Notes: generated from the letters alone by a model not told the origin. A stretch of DNA of 32,237 nucleotides from Haloterrigena sp. H1 (GCF_005938085.1 NZ_SMZK01000008.1:1-32237); one strand, 5' to 3'; positions 22,399-31,598 are shown, counted from the stretch's first letter. Translations and numbers: made by a program.

Positions 22399-22953
22399 TC
22401 ACGCAGCCGGCTCGTCCAGTCGTCGGCACGACTCGAACCGATCGTCCGTCAGGTAAACGCTCCCGTCACGGATGGCGACGGCAATGGCATCGAGCGCGTC
22501 ACCGCGACACGGGCCCGCCGTACAGACGCCGTCACCGCACTCGAAGCGCGCGCCGTGTTTGTGACACACCAGTTGCTCGTCCCGGACGATCGCACCGGAG
22601 CCGGGATCGAGCCGGACATCGGGTTCGTGCGGACACGAGTTTCGCCACGCGGTCACGTCGTCGCCTGTGCGGCGGAGAATCAGCTCCGTCCCCCGATTGC
22701 CGGAGCGGGCCTCACACCGGAGCGTCCCGTCAGTCGGGATGTCCGCGAGCGCGGCGATGCGGCGGGGATCGTCACAGTCGGTCACGTCGTCCGCGGACGG
22801 ACCGTCGGCGTCGTCTGTGTCCCCGTCATCTCCGCCACCGACGCTGAATCGAAACGTCGCGTCGTCGGTCGAGACGTCGCCCTCGTTGCCGTAGACGCGA
22901 ACCGACGTCGATTCGTCGTCTCCCTCGAGCGTTACCCGGACGGAATCGGTCAT
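22399..22953 (-). CDS. Rieske [2Fe-2S] protein
   Basis: A 184-residue protein. The Rieske ligands are Cys107-x-His109 (SCPHEPD) and Cys130-x-x-His133 (VCHKHGARFE), with 20 residues between the pairs. The N-terminal 75 residues are a separate, very acidic stretch (TDSVRVTLEGDDEST, GGGDDGDTDDADGPSADD) of unknown fold. The C-terminus has CGDGVCTAGPCRGDALDAIA, typical of ferredoxin-type Rieske proteins. No membrane anchor is seen, so it is a soluble electron carrier or an oxygenase-type ferredoxin; the partner is unknown. A TATA-like element at 22975-22984 (ctatttttag on this strand) lies about 27 nt before the ATG. Confidence 0.88.
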   Translation of the reverse strand: MTDSVRVTLEGDDESTSVRVYGNEGDVSTDDATFRFSVGGGDDGDTDDADGPSADDVTDCDDPRRIAALADIPTDGTLRCEARSGNRGTELILRRTGDDVTAWRNSCPHEPDVRLDPGSGAIVRDEQLVCHKHGARFECGDGVCTAGPCRGDALDAIAVAIRDGSVYLTDDRFESCRRLDEPAA

Positions 22954-22974
22954 ACCCACTATTTTCGGCCAGCC

Positions 22975-22984
22975 TAAAAATAGG
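22975..22984 (-). promoter_or_regulatory. TATA box of the Rieske gene
   Basis: ctatttttag on the coding strand, centred about 27 nt before ATG 22953. Confidence 0.55.
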
Positions 22985-23031
22985 TTCCGAGACGGACTGC
23001 CCACGACGGCTCCCGAAGCCGCGCGGTACGC

Positions 23032-23037
23032 CTTTAT
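23032..23037 (+). promoter_or_regulatory. TATA box deciding the start of the acidic protein
   Basis: ctttat, about 26 nt before ATG 23060. The upstream in-frame ATG (23036) overlaps the box, so 23060 is the better start. Confidence 0.5.
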
Positions 23038-23059
23038 GATGGCCGAGCGAAAGGTGGAT

Positions 23060-23311
23060 ATGGACGACGCCGAAGTCACCGTCGACGTCGAAGTCGAAAT
23101 CGAAGTGGACACCGACGAACTCGAGATCGAAGTCGGCGACAAACGCGAGTTCGAGGGCGAACTCGAGGCCGATGGCCTGACGATCGAGATCGAGGCCGAC
23201 ATCGAGGTCGAGGGCGAAAGCGAAGCTGACGAGGAATCAGCCGACGACGCCGACGACGAGGAGACTGAAGCCGAGGACGACACCGAAACCGCGGAAGACG
23301 ACGAGGAGTAG
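23060..23311 (+). CDS. Highly acidic low-complexity protein
   Basis: An 83-residue protein in which about half the residues are Asp or Glu. The first half alternates Val/Ile with Glu (VTVDVEVEIEVDTDELEIEV, then GDKREFEGELEADGLTIEIE), a pattern that favours amphipathic beta strands rather than disorder. The second half (EESADDADDEETEAEDDTET) is a disordered acidic tail. No Cys, Trp or basic cluster is present. The function is unknown; it could bind metal, DNA-binding proteins or cations. Stands alone between the Rieske and acyl-CoA synthetase genes. Confidence 0.7.
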   Translation: MDDAEVTVDVEVEIEVDTDELEIEVGDKREFEGELEADGLTIEIEADIEVEGESEADEESADDADDEETEAEDDTETAEDDEE

Positions 23312-23415
23312 GCAGTCAGGGCACACGGCAGAGCGCGCTCATCACGGTACACTGTCCACCGCTCTTGTGAACGCGTGTCGAAAAACGCTATGTGCTGGCC
23401 CCGGTAGGCCATCGC

Positions 23416-25077
23416 ATGACCTGGACGGTAATGCCGACGTACGACGAGCACAGGACGGCCCGCGAGGACTTTTCGTGGGACCTCCCCGACGAGTACAACC
23501 CTGCGGTCGACTTTCTTCGGAAACACAACGACACGAGTCGGACGGCGCTGCGGTACGAACATCCCGAGAACGGCCTCGAGACTTACTCCTTCGACGACCT
23601 CGACGAACAGTCGGATCGCCTCGCAGCCGCGTTCGCCGATCTCGGTGTGGCAGCCGGCGACCGGGTCGGCGTCGTCGTCCCGCAGAAGCCACAGAACCCG
23701 CTGACCCACCTTGCGAACTGGAAACTGGGTGCGGTGTCGGTGCCGCTGACGGTCCTCTTTGGGCGCGATGCGCTCCAGTACCGGCTCGCAGACAGCGAGG
23801 CCACAGCGGTGGTCGTCGATCCCAGTGTCCGGGAGACGATCGACGAGATCCGCGAGGAGTGTCCAGCACTCGAGCACGTCATCGAACTCGGCGACGCCGA
23901 CGCGGTCACAGGCGAGGCACACGCCTTCGACGAGCTCGTCGCATCCCACGAGCCGGGCATCGACGTCTACGACGCCACCCCCGAGACGCCGACGGCGATC
24001 ATGTACACCAGCGGCTCGACGGGCCCGCCGAAGGGGGTCCGCCACAGTCACGCACTCTGGCTCGGGCGCGCTGCCGCAGCGTACAACTACTTCGATCAGG
24101 GCCTTTCGGAGGGCGAGGCCACGCTGTGGACCCCAGCGGACTGGGCCTGGGGTGCAGCCCTCGGTGGCACCCTCTTTGCGGCGTGGCACCACGGCTGTAC
24201 GATCGTCGGCTGGCCCCGCGATGGATTCGATCCCCACGAAGTCTACGACCTGCTCGAGCGCCACGACGTCACGAAAGCCTTCATGCCGCCGACCGCGCTC
24301 CGGATGCTGATGGGCGTCGACGATCCCGAAGCCCAATATGACCTTTCGATCGAGACCTTCGCCTCGGCCGGCGAGCCGCTCACCTCGGAGGTCGTCGAGT
24401 GGGTCGAATCAACGTTCGAGGACGTCGCGATCAACGAGTTCTACGGCCAGACCGAACTCAATCTCGTCGTCGGCAACTCGGAGACGTGGTTCGACACGCG
24501 GCCGGGCAGTATGGGCAAGCCCTTCCCGGGCTACGAGGTGGCGGTGCTCGATCCCGAGACGCACGAACACAAAGAGCGTGGTGAGACTGGCGAACTCGCG
24601 ATCAAACCGGGCGATCGCCGCGTCTTCTTCGACGAGTACCACGGCCTGCCAGAGAAGACGGCGAACAAGCAGACTGCGGATGGGTGGTTCCTAACCGACG
24701 ACCTCGTCGAGCGCGACGAGGACGGCTATCTGTGGTTCGTCTCGCGGGCCGACGACGTCATCCTCACCAGCGGCTACCGTGTCGGGCCGATGGAGGTCGA
24801 GGACGCAATTCTCACTCACGAAGCTATCGAGCAGGCCGGCGTCGTCGGTGTTCCCGACGATACGCGTGGTGAAGCGATCAAAGCGTTCGTCAAGCCCGCG
24901 AGCGACGAGTACGATCCCGACGACCTTCGCGAGGAGATCCGGACGCTCGTCCGCGACCGGCTAGCTGAATACGAGTATCCCCAGCACATCGCGTTCGTCG
25001 AAACGCTCCCGACCACGACGACGGGCAAGATCCGACGGCGGTCCCTGCGAGAGCGCGAGGGACTCGACGACGGGTAG
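23416..25077 (+). CDS. AMP-forming acyl-CoA synthetase
   Basis: A 553-residue protein of the ANL adenylating family. P-loop YTSGSTGPPKGV (197-208), A5 region INEFYGQTELN, A7 DGWFLTDDLVERDEDGYLWF, A8 hinge SRADDVILTSGYRVGPMEVE and A10 lysine TTTGKIRRRS (Lys538) are all present. It activates a carboxylic acid with ATP and transfers it to CoA; the sequence is nearest to medium-chain acyl- or 2-alkanoate-CoA ligases, but chain length cannot be read. ATG at 23416 is used; ATG at 23431 is an alternative. Stand-alone gene. Confidence 0.92.
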   Translation: MTWTVMPTYDEHRTAREDFSWDLPDEYNPAVDFLRKHNDTSRTALRYEHPENGLETYSFDDLDEQSDRLAAAFADLGVAAGDRVGVVVPQKPQNPLTHLANWKLGAVSVPLTVLFGRDALQYRLADSEATAVVVDPSVRETIDEIREECPALEHVIELGDADAVTGEAHAFDELVASHEPGIDVYDATPETPTAIMYTSGSTGPPKGVRHSHALWLGRAAAAYNYFDQGLSEGEATLWTPADWAWGAALGGTLFAAWHHGCTIVGWPRDGFDPHEVYDLLERHDVTKAFMPPTALRMLMGVDDPEAQYDLSIETFASAGEPLTSEVVEWVESTFEDVAINEFYGQTELNLVVGNSETWFDTRPGSMGKPFPGYEVAVLDPETHEHKERGETGELAIKPGDRRVFFDEYHGLPEKTANKQTADGWFLTDDLVERDEDGYLWFVSRADDVILTSGYRVGPMEVEDAILTHEAIEQAGVVGVPDDTRGEAIKAFVKPASDEYDPDDLREEIRTLVRDRLAEYEYPQHIAFVETLPTTTTGKIRRRSLREREGLDDG

Positions 25078-25161
25078 CCGGACGCGACGGCTCGAGGCTG
25101 GCGACGAGGAACGCTCGAGCCGATCGAATCCGGAGCGTCGCTTGTTCGCGCCGGCAGCCCG

Positions 25162-25181
25162 CTTATCGGGATCGATCCCGA
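25162..25181. promoter_or_regulatory. TATA-like box with an adjoining 16-bp palindrome before the GNAT gene
   Basis: cttat at 25162-25166 is about 27 nt before ATG 25191. Directly joined is the perfect palindrome tcgggatcgatcccga (25166-25181), covering the space between the TATA box and the start site, where a repressor would block transcription. Confidence 0.5.
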
Positions 25182-25190
25182 GTATCCGGT

Positions 25191-26006
25191 ATGGAAATTC
25201 GGGAACCGGAGTCCGCGGAGACCGAACGGATTCGCGAGGTCGTCGACAGTTCGATGACGACCTCGTTCAGGCTCAGCCCGGCACAGATCGATGGGCTAGT
25301 CGACGAGCAGTTCGCTGACGAGGCAGTCGTCGACAAGCGCGAGGACGAGGAGACCCTGCTGCAGGTCGCCGAAACTGGCGCGGAAATCGAGGGGACGACC
25401 ATCGCCGGGTTCGTCGAAGGGCGACTCGAGGACGGGTGGGGCGAGGTCAGGTGGCTGTTCGTCGATCCGGAACACCGTGGGAAGGACATCGGCACCGAAC
25501 TGTACGAGACTGCGACCGAGACCCTCCGCGACCGCGGGGCCGAGCACATCTGTGTCACCGTTCTCGAGGCCAACACGGAGGGCCACGACTTCGTCGAACG
25601 GCTCGGTCTCGAGCACGACGGCGACCGGCGGGTCGAGATCGCCGACGAGTCGGTCGTCAACTACGTCTACACGGAGCCGGACGTGGACGCGACCCTTCCC
25701 GGTTCGGCAGGGGAGGACGCAGCAGACGAGGAGTTTCCCGAAACGGAGCGGGTCGACGAGCAACTGACGACGGCCGACGACGGAACGACGGTGTACATCG
25801 CCCGCGACGAGGAAGAGTCCGGCACCGCGGCGTCGTTTTTCGTGACCTACGAAGACGACGCCCACACCGAGCAGTACGGCTTCTACTGTGCGAACTGTGG
25901 CTCGCTCGCGGTCTCGATGAACAACATGGATCGCCTCGAGTGTAGTGACTGTGGAAACACCCACACAGAGCGGTCCACGGAATCGTACGACGACTCGTAC
26001 CTCTAG
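25191..26006 (+). CDS. GNAT acetyltransferase fused to a zinc-ribbon DUF5816 domain
   Basis: A 271-residue protein. Residues 1-165 are a GNAT fold: motif D/A VRWLFVDPEHRGKDIGTELY with the acetyl-CoA loop HRGKDIG (95-101), and motif B AEHICVTVLEANTEGHDFVE. After an acidic linker (about 168-190) comes a zinc-ribbon domain, TVYIARDEEESGTAASFFVT then YCANCGS (Cys233, Cys236) and CSDCGNTH (Cys251, Cys254), matching haloarchaeal DUF5816, usually a stand-alone protein of about 90 residues. The acetyl acceptor is unknown; the ribbon may give target specificity. Possible autoregulation through the palindrome at 25166. Confidence 0.85.
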   Translation: MEIREPESAETERIREVVDSSMTTSFRLSPAQIDGLVDEQFADEAVVDKREDEETLLQVAETGAEIEGTTIAGFVEGRLEDGWGEVRWLFVDPEHRGKDIGTELYETATETLRDRGAEHICVTVLEANTEGHDFVERLGLEHDGDRRVEIADESVVNYVYTEPDVDATLPGSAGEDAADEEFPETERVDEQLTTADDGTTVYIARDEEESGTAASFFVTYEDDAHTEQYGFYCANCGSLAVSMNNMDRLECSDCGNTHTERSTESYDDSYL

Positions 26007-26122
26007 TGGACAGGGCCCGCGACCCGCGCTGCGGTCCCACCGGTCACTCGTGACAGCAGACCGTATGAGAGAACAACTATAGCCCGCGGCCGCGTAGCCA
26101 TCCTCACTGACTTCTCCCGCTG

Positions 26123-26584
26123 ATGAAACACATCGACTACGCGTACACGTTCGGCATCGACGAGTCGACGATCGAAGAGCGGCTGCAAACGGCCGAGACG
26201 GGCGTCCTCTCGCTTTCGAAGGACGACGAGAGTTACGCCATCCCGCTGGCACACTACTACGACGGTGACGGACTCTACTTCCGGCTCGGCGTCACCGACG
26301 GGAGCCGAAAACAGGCGTTCATCGATGCGACCGAGACAGCGTGTTACGTCTGCTACGGGACGGAAGCGACCGACGATCCGCGCGAGATAGACTCCTGGAG
26401 CGTGATGCTCACCGGCCAGCTGTCAGAGATTCCGAAATCTGACTACGACCGGTTCGACACGGCCGAAATCAACCAGCAGTTCGCACCCATTCGCGTCTTC
26501 GACGAGAACATCGACGAGATCGAGATCCGCATCCTCGAGCTCGAGATCGACACGATAACCGGTCGAGCCACGTCGGAGTCGTAG
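26123..26584 (+). CDS. Pyridoxamine 5'-phosphate oxidase-like flavoprotein
   Basis: A 153-residue split-barrel protein: LQTAETGVLSLSKDDESYAI, PLAHYYDGDGLYFRLGVTDG, KQAFIDATETACYVCYGTEA, DSWSVMLTGQLSEIPKSDYD. The pattern G-V-L-S-L-S-x-D/G-x-x-x-Y-A-x-P-x-x-(H/Y)-x-Y is the usual start of the PPOX/flavin-nucleotide-binding group found in many copies in haloarchaea. It likely binds FMN or F420; the substrate is unknown. The tail IEIRILELEIDTITGRA is a beta strand ending the barrel. Confidence 0.85.
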   Translation: MKHIDYAYTFGIDESTIEERLQTAETGVLSLSKDDESYAIPLAHYYDGDGLYFRLGVTDGSRKQAFIDATETACYVCYGTEATDDPREIDSWSVMLTGQLSEIPKSDYDRFDTAEINQQFAPIRVFDENIDEIEIRILELEIDTITGRATSES

Positions 26585-26599
26585 CCGGACGGACGTTGC

Positions 26600-27859
26600 T
26601 TATGCGAGGAAGACGACGAGGAGGCCGATCGCTGACACGGCACCGAGGCCAGCGGTCACGAGACGGCCGAGCTCGGTGGTTCCGATCACCCACGCGAGGC
26701 CGGCTTTCACGATCGTGTTCGCGATCGCGCCGATGACGATTCCCGTTGCGGCGACGTGTGGCGTGATCGTCCCGTCGGCCGCGAGCCTGCTCAGCGTCAG
26801 CGTGATCGCGTCGACGTCGGCGAGGCCGGAGACGAACGCGGTCGCATAGATCCCCGATTCACCGAGCAGGGAGTGGGCGGACTCGGAGACCAACAGGACG
26901 GCTGCGAAGACGGCACCGAAAAACAGCGCCGGGCGCAACTGAAACGGGTTCGCGAGCTCGGTCTCGGCCTCCTCGTCCAGCGTCGTGGTCGCTCGCCAGT
27001 AGACGATAGCGGCGATGCTCGCGCCGAGGGCCGTCATCACGGCTAGCGGAACGGCGACGTATGGGAGCAGATCCCGGTTGACGACGGCGACTTCGATGAG
27101 TGCCCGCGGAAACATGACGATCGACGCGGTTATCGTCGAGAACGCACAGATCTGGGAGAGGGAACGTTCCGCACTCGCTCGTTCGGCCATCGACACCGTC
27201 GTCGCGGTCGAGGAGACGAACCCGCCCAGAATCCCCGTCAGCGCGATCCCCCGTTCCGTTCCGATCGTCCGACTCAGAACGTAGGCGACGAAACTCAGCC
27301 CGGTGACGAACACGACCATAAGCCAGATGAACCGTGGATTGAGACCGAACGCGACGTCGAGTTCTCGATCGGGGAGGAGCGGAAAGACGACCAGCACGAC
27401 GAGGATGAACTTGATCGACGCGCGGCGTTCGGCCTCGTCGATCCGGTCGACGAAGTCGTGAATAGTCCCCTTCGCAGAGAGCAACACTGTGACGACACCG
27501 CCGACGGCGACGGCCAGAACCGCGCCGCGTTCCGAATGGGTCGTCAGTGCTCCCAGGACGACGGTCAGTAACGCGGCCATCACCGTCGTCAGCCCGATGT
27601 CACCCTCGAACCAGATCTTGCCGAGATACGCCACCGTCAGCGGAATCACGAGCGTCCCGACTGCGATCGGAAGCAGCCCCGGAAAGAACGCCTGGACGAG
27701 CGCGCCATACAGCGCGAACAGCGGAAACGTGCGACTCCCGGCGAACGTACCGCCCGACTCGCTTTGTTCGCGCTCGAGACCGATGAGCGCGCCGATCCCG
27801 AACGCGATCGCCACCCGAAACACCAACACTTGAAGCGGGGCAGCGAGGGGATCGGCCAT
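26600..27859 (-). CDS. MgtC/SapB and DUF4010 membrane protein
   Basis: A 419-residue integral membrane protein with about 12 hydrophobic segments. The N-terminal MgtC-type domain has VFRVAIAFGIGALIGLEREQ, with the LIGLER-E motif conserved in MgtC proteins, then FPLFALYGALVQAFFPGLLP. The C-terminal DUF4010 domain includes LSRTIGTERGIALTGILGGF, VSSTATTVSMAERA and FVSGLADVDAITLTLSRLAA. The combination is widespread in prokaryotes; the role may involve Mg2+ homeostasis or ATPase regulation and remains unproven. The 263-bp gap to 28122 holds no other gene. Confidence 0.88.
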   Translation of the reverse strand: MADPLAAPLQVLVFRVAIAFGIGALIGLEREQSESGGTFAGSRTFPLFALYGALVQAFFPGLLPIAVGTLVIPLTVAYLGKIWFEGDIGLTTVMAALLTVVLGALTTHSERGAVLAVAVGGVVTVLLSAKGTIHDFVDRIDEAERRASIKFILVVLVVFPLLPDRELDVAFGLNPRFIWLMVVFVTGLSFVAYVLSRTIGTERGIALTGILGGFVSSTATTVSMAERASAERSLSQICAFSTITASIVMFPRALIEVAVVNRDLLPYVAVPLAVMTALGASIAAIVYWRATTTLDEEAETELANPFQLRPALFFGAVFAAVLLVSESAHSLLGESGIYATAFVSGLADVDAITLTLSRLAADGTITPHVAATGIVIGAIANTIVKAGLAWVIGTTELGRLVTAGLGAVSAIGLLVVFLA

Positions 27860-28122
27860 GTCGCTGTGCTTCGTGGGTGGGTTCCGTCAAGCTTCGGGAC
27901 TCTTCGGTGTGAGAACACCAACGACTGTGATCGTGTTTCATGTTTCATCTGTCCGTGGCATCGATTTCGATGCGTACGTGATCGATGGATGCCTGATCGC
28001 CGCGGGTGTCCGACCCCACCACGGTTGTCCGCCAAATGCGTATTATGGGCCGACTGAACGATGTGAATAAGAAGCGCGAAAGCGCCCCGACGAGTGATTT
28101 GGGTTCACAACCTGAGTCGGCG

Positions 28123-28563
28123 CTACTTCGCAAAGATTGTGTCTGCCGTCGCCGCGCCGACGACGCTGAAAACCGAGCCGACGCTGACGGCCTTGAACGT
28201 CGTTTCCACGAGTTGACTGGTTTCCTCAGTCTCGAGGAAGGTCTCAGGCGCCCCGAATAGCAACGCAAGGACGGTGACTGAGCCGAACGTGACGATCATC
28301 AGTGAAATAAAGCGGATTGGAATTCCGGCGACCTCCTGTTCGTCGTCGGCGTCGCGGGTCGCGTCCGCCTTGTATAGCGCCGCGTAGCCGATAGCGAAGA
28401 CGATGGTCACGATCAGGAGCGCCTGCAGGATGTGCATGTTCCTCGCAAGCATCCAGACTTCCTCAGTGACCACGAACGGACCTGCGAGCAGGAACCCACC
28501 GACCATCTGCTGGGCCGAGTCCGCAAGCCGGAACTGCTGGGGGCGGCGCGGCCGGAGTCTCAT
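28123..28563 (-). CDS. DUF2391 / TIGR02587-type membrane protein
   Basis: A 146-residue protein with four membrane segments. It starts MRLRPRRPQQFRLADSAQQM, then VGGFLLAGPFVVTEEVWMLA, ILQALLIVTIVFAIGYAALY, ISLMIVTFGSVTVLALLFGA and a final VGSVFSVVGAATADTI. The FLLAGPFVVTEEVW motif and LLFGAPE are diagnostic of DUF2391, a family of unknown function. A T-rich gcgtttttgt (28587-28596 on this strand) lies about 27 nt upstream. It is the last intact gene before the frameshift-rich block. Confidence 0.82.
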   Translation of the reverse strand: MRLRPRRPQQFRLADSAQQMVGGFLLAGPFVVTEEVWMLARNMHILQALLIVTIVFAIGYAALYKADATRDADDEQEVAGIPIRFISLMIVTFGSVTVLALLFGAPETFLETEETSQLVETTFKAVSVGSVFSVVGAATADTIFAK

Positions 28564-28648
28564 AGCAGGTGATTATGCCGGACCGACAAAAACGCTCCCG
28601 CTCGAGCATTACTGGTCGCTCGAGTCCACCGGCGGACTGGCTGTGACA

Positions 28649-29377
28649 TCAGACGAACAGCAACAACGCGGCATACCCCGCCGCACCGACGGCGAACGCC
28701 CCAGAACCGACTCTCGCGCTCGGGTGGCAGCTCCTCTTTGATCACGTTGAGGATGATCCCGCCGGAGAGAAACGGGACGAACACCGCCACGAGGATCTCC
28801 GACGGTCTCGAGGACGTAGCCGACACCTGCACCGGCGATCACCGCCGCTGCCAGCACCCACCGTCCACGACGGTGGTACGTCCGCCCGTGATGTGCGCGG
28901 AGGCCGTCATCGGTGACGACGAAGTGCAGTGCCATTGCCACCGAAAACAGGAGCAGGTTCCCGAGTTCGCGATCCACAGCAGGTAGCCGACGATCGCGTT
29001 GTAGGCGGCGAAGGAACCGACGTGGATCCAGAAAATGCCGTCGCCGGCTCGGTCCGGATCATGGTTCGACCGCTGGGTGAACTGCTCGAGGCGTAGAAGG
29101 TAACGAATCCGAACAGCGCGATCAGATAGCCGTGGTGTTCGGCGAAGGCGGTCGGGTCCCCGTATTCCGCGAGCGTCACTGCGGCCTCCCCGATGTCCGG
29201 CAGGAGATGGACGAAGACGTACGCGACCGAGACGCCGCCGGCGATCGACAGCCACCGGCTTCGGGGGATCCTGCCGCCGATGCCGAGTCGACCGGCCAAG
29301 AGATGGGGCAACGTGAGGGCGACTGCAGCCACGAAGACAACCACAGTGTCAGAGCGTGGAGATCCGATCGAGAGCAT
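28649..29377 (-). pseudogene. ZIP-like metal transporter gene broken by four frameshifts
   Basis: Reading from ATG 29377 in successive frames: MLSIGSPRSDTVVVFVAAVA, LLAGRLGIGGRIPRSRWLSI, AYVFVHLLPDIGEAAVTLAE, YLIALFGFVTFY; shift near 29090; LLRLEQFTQRSNHDPDRAGD, WIHVGSFAAYNAIVGYLLWI; shift near 28978; DRELGNLLLFSVAMALHFVV, WVLAAAVIAGAGVGYVLET; shift near 28820; SEILVAVFVPFLSGGIILNV, IKEELPPERESRFW; shift near 28700; AFAVGAAGYAALLLFV, stop 28649-28651. The rebuilt protein, about 243 residues with seven or eight membrane segments, resembles haloarchaeal ZIP-superfamily proteins. Every shift is a single indel and the protein between them is well conserved. Sequence error is a real alternative to loss of function. 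Confidence 0.7.
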
Positions 29378-29507
29378 CGATGGCGACGGTACCACCGCCG
29401 TGACCGTAGACCTGTGGCCGGCGATGGATACGGGCCGTAGCTGTCAGTTCCGACCGGCCAGTACCGGCCTGTGACTGTGGCGAGAAACGGGTCTGTCCGG
29501 TAGTCTG

Positions 29508-30864
29508 TCAGTCGTCGACGCCGTGCGGGCGCTCCTCGCCCGATCGGCATCGCGTCGTTGACCGTCCCGGCGGTTCGTCGGACGAGTCGGCCGAACGATC
29601 GGCGGCGGCTGACGAACAGCGCCGTCCCGAGGACGACGTAGAGGACACTGTACGCGAGCAACAGGTCTGTACTCGAGACCGGGAGCACGACGAGTTCACG
29701 GATAATGAGAAACTCAATAACAACCTGCGAGAGGAACAACCCGAGCAAGGTGAGCGCTTCCCGGACGGAGATTTCGAACCGGAGCAACAGCCCGATCGCG
29801 AAAAACGACTGGGCGGCGGTCAGCCAGATCTCCGCGGACTGCTTGAAGTCGAACGCGGAGGACGCCGTAGCGACCGAGCGCAAGCGAGTGGACGACGACG
29901 AGCGTCCCGATGAGCAGCGTCCACTGGTTGAGCTTCGACGAGATGAGTGCGTTAAAGCCCGCCGTCGACCGCGCCTTGTTGACCAGATAGACGACGACGA
30001 TGAGCTCCGGCGACTCAGAAGCCAGCGGTGCGATCCACTGGATCATGAAAAAGGAGGGGATACCGACGCTCTGGCCGAGTTCCTCGAGCCCGTGAGCGAA
30101 AGGTTCGACGGCCGTGAAGATCATCGCCCCCGAGTAGGCAAACAGCACCAAAACGGTGGCGATGCGGGGGGCCGCGAAAACCGCTGTAGGTACGCCGGCA
30201 CGCCGACGTGTTGGGTTTCGGGTTCGGCTTCGCCGCGGAGATCACCGCGATATAGCAGACATACAGGCCGACCAGAAACAGCATATCGAAGACGTCGATG
30301 CCGCCGTTGAACGGAACGAGAAACGCCCAGAGCGTCGCGGCGAGCAGGAACACGATCTCGAGACCGATGTCGCGGTCGAGGGAGACGACGTCGGCCAGCA
30401 AGCCGGGCCGTTTCTCGACGGCGGGATCGGTCGCCGACCCCCGGCGGAAGATCGTAAAGAGGGCGATGCCGGCCCAGCCGATGCCGATGAGGATGCGGTT
30501 CGGCCGGTCATGTTGGCGACTGCCAAGTTGCCAGCCTCGGATCCCGGCGTTCGGTGCCGACGAACTGGCCCGCGTTCCACGCATACAGGGCGTCGACGGC
30601 GTACTCGGGGGCGACCGCGAGGACGGCAGCACCGCGATCGCGAACGCTCGCGGGACGTCTTTCTCGGCGGTCTCGGCGGCCCAGGCGAGCAAAACGACGC
30701 GCCGAGGACGGCGAGGCCGGTCACGACCACCGTCCAGAGCGTTGGCAGGGTTCGAAGCGCGGCCGGCGCGAACTGGGGCAGGAGATCCGTCGCTCCCAGA
30801 CGGCGACCCAGGGGAGCGTCAGTACGAGTGCAGCCGAAATCGCGCCGAGCGCTTGTCGTCTCAT
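29508..30864 (-). pseudogene. Sodium/calcium-exchanger-like gene broken by about eight frameshifts
   Basis: From ATG 30864 the frames in turn give MRRQALGAISAALVLTLPWV; GATDLLPQFAPAALRTLPTL; LLAWAAETAEKDVPRAFAIA; AVLAVAPEYAVDALYAWNAG; GSEAGNLAVANMTG; NRILIGIGWAGIALFTIFRR and VPFNGGIDVFDMLFLVGLYV; RGEAEPETQHVGVPAYLQRF; SGAMIFTAVEPFAHGLEELG with IQWIAPLASESPELIVVVYL; and finally AFDFKQSAEIWLTAAQSFFA, ending near 29508. The two repeated acidic motifs (APEYAVDALYAWN and ASESPELIVVVYL) are the alpha repeats of the Ca2+/cation antiporter family. Several breaks are explained by loss of one base from a homopolymer, e.g. in the G-run at 30166-30171. Confidence 0.7.
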
Positions 30865-30932
30865 AGAATCGTCTTGAACTGCGTATTGGTCAAGGTCCTA
30901 TACGTCGTCCGTCGCAGTGGCCGTCGTGCCTG

Positions 30933-31598
30933 CTACTGCTGTGGCCCGCGTTCCTCGAAGGGCTGGACGACCACGAATCCCTCCGATCCCGTAAACTCGA
31001 GCTGGTAGCTCTCGTCGGAGGACTGGCCGATCATATTCGAGAGCGAGGTGTCGACGTGACTGCCCGGCGTCGTCTCGCTCCAGGCGACGGTCGCGCTGGG
31101 ATCGGTTCTGACCGGCGGTTGCAAGACGAGCGGCTCGCCGTGGGTCGTGATCGCGACGGTGCCCGGCCCCTCGAGAAAGACGTTCGTCAGCCCGCCGGCA
31201 GAAAAGCCCGCGATGCTCTCGACGGTTCGGATCTCGTAGGTGACGCTCGACTCGAACGCGAGGACGTCATTGCCGTTGACCGAGATCGGACTGCCCGGCG
31301 TCGAGCTCGAGAAGCTGGATCTTCTTCTCTTGATCAGCGAGATAGAGGTGTCCGGTCCCGGTGGCCTCCATTACCGGTGTTCCCTCGCCAGTTGCCTTCT
31401 CCTTGAGAAAGCCCGTAATGCGCCTTCCGCGGAGGATTTCCCCTCGAAGGAGATGTCCCCGTCGTAGGCGATCATCGAGCCGGCTTTCGCGATGACGGAG
31501 CCGTCGAGATCGATGTCCAGTAGCTTGTCGTTCTCGAGTTGAAACGTCTCCCCGCCAGCTTTCGGTTCGTTCGCGGTAACGAATTCGTCGACGTTCAT
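30933..31598 (-). pseudogene. AIM24 family protein gene with two frameshifts
   Basis: ATG 31598 reads MNVDEFVTANEPKAGGETFQ, LENDKLLDIDLDGSVIAKAG, SMIAYDGDISFEGKSSAEG. A shift near 31420-31435 leads to ITGFLKEKATGEGTPVMEAT then LYLADQEKKIQLLELDAG. A second near 31295 leads to GSPISVNGNDVLAFESSVTY, AGFSAGGLTNVFLEGPGTVA, LVLQPPVRTDPSATVAWSET and GFVVVQPFEERGPQQ with stop 30933-30935. The joined protein of about 220 residues is a full AIM24/DUF124 beta-helical domain, frequent in haloarchaea and of unknown role. Part of the same damaged block. Confidence 0.75.
31055..31082 (+). repeat. 28-bp segment of the AIM24 gene duplicated at 31677
   Basis: cgtgactgcc(cg)gcgtcg... matches 31677-31704 at 26 of 28 positions, same direction. 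Encodes WSETTPGSH on the minus strand; the other copy encodes WSETTLGSH. Confidence 0.7.

Noticed and set aside
23060..23311. Upstream ATG at 23036 as start of the acidic protein
   Set aside because: It overlaps the TATA-like box, and the downstream ATG is at the right distance for a leaderless message.
22399..24336. Minus-strand open frame of 645 codons
   Set aside because: Only its last 185 codons (from ATG 22953) are the Rieske protein. The rest is antisense to the acidic protein and the acyl-CoA synthetase.
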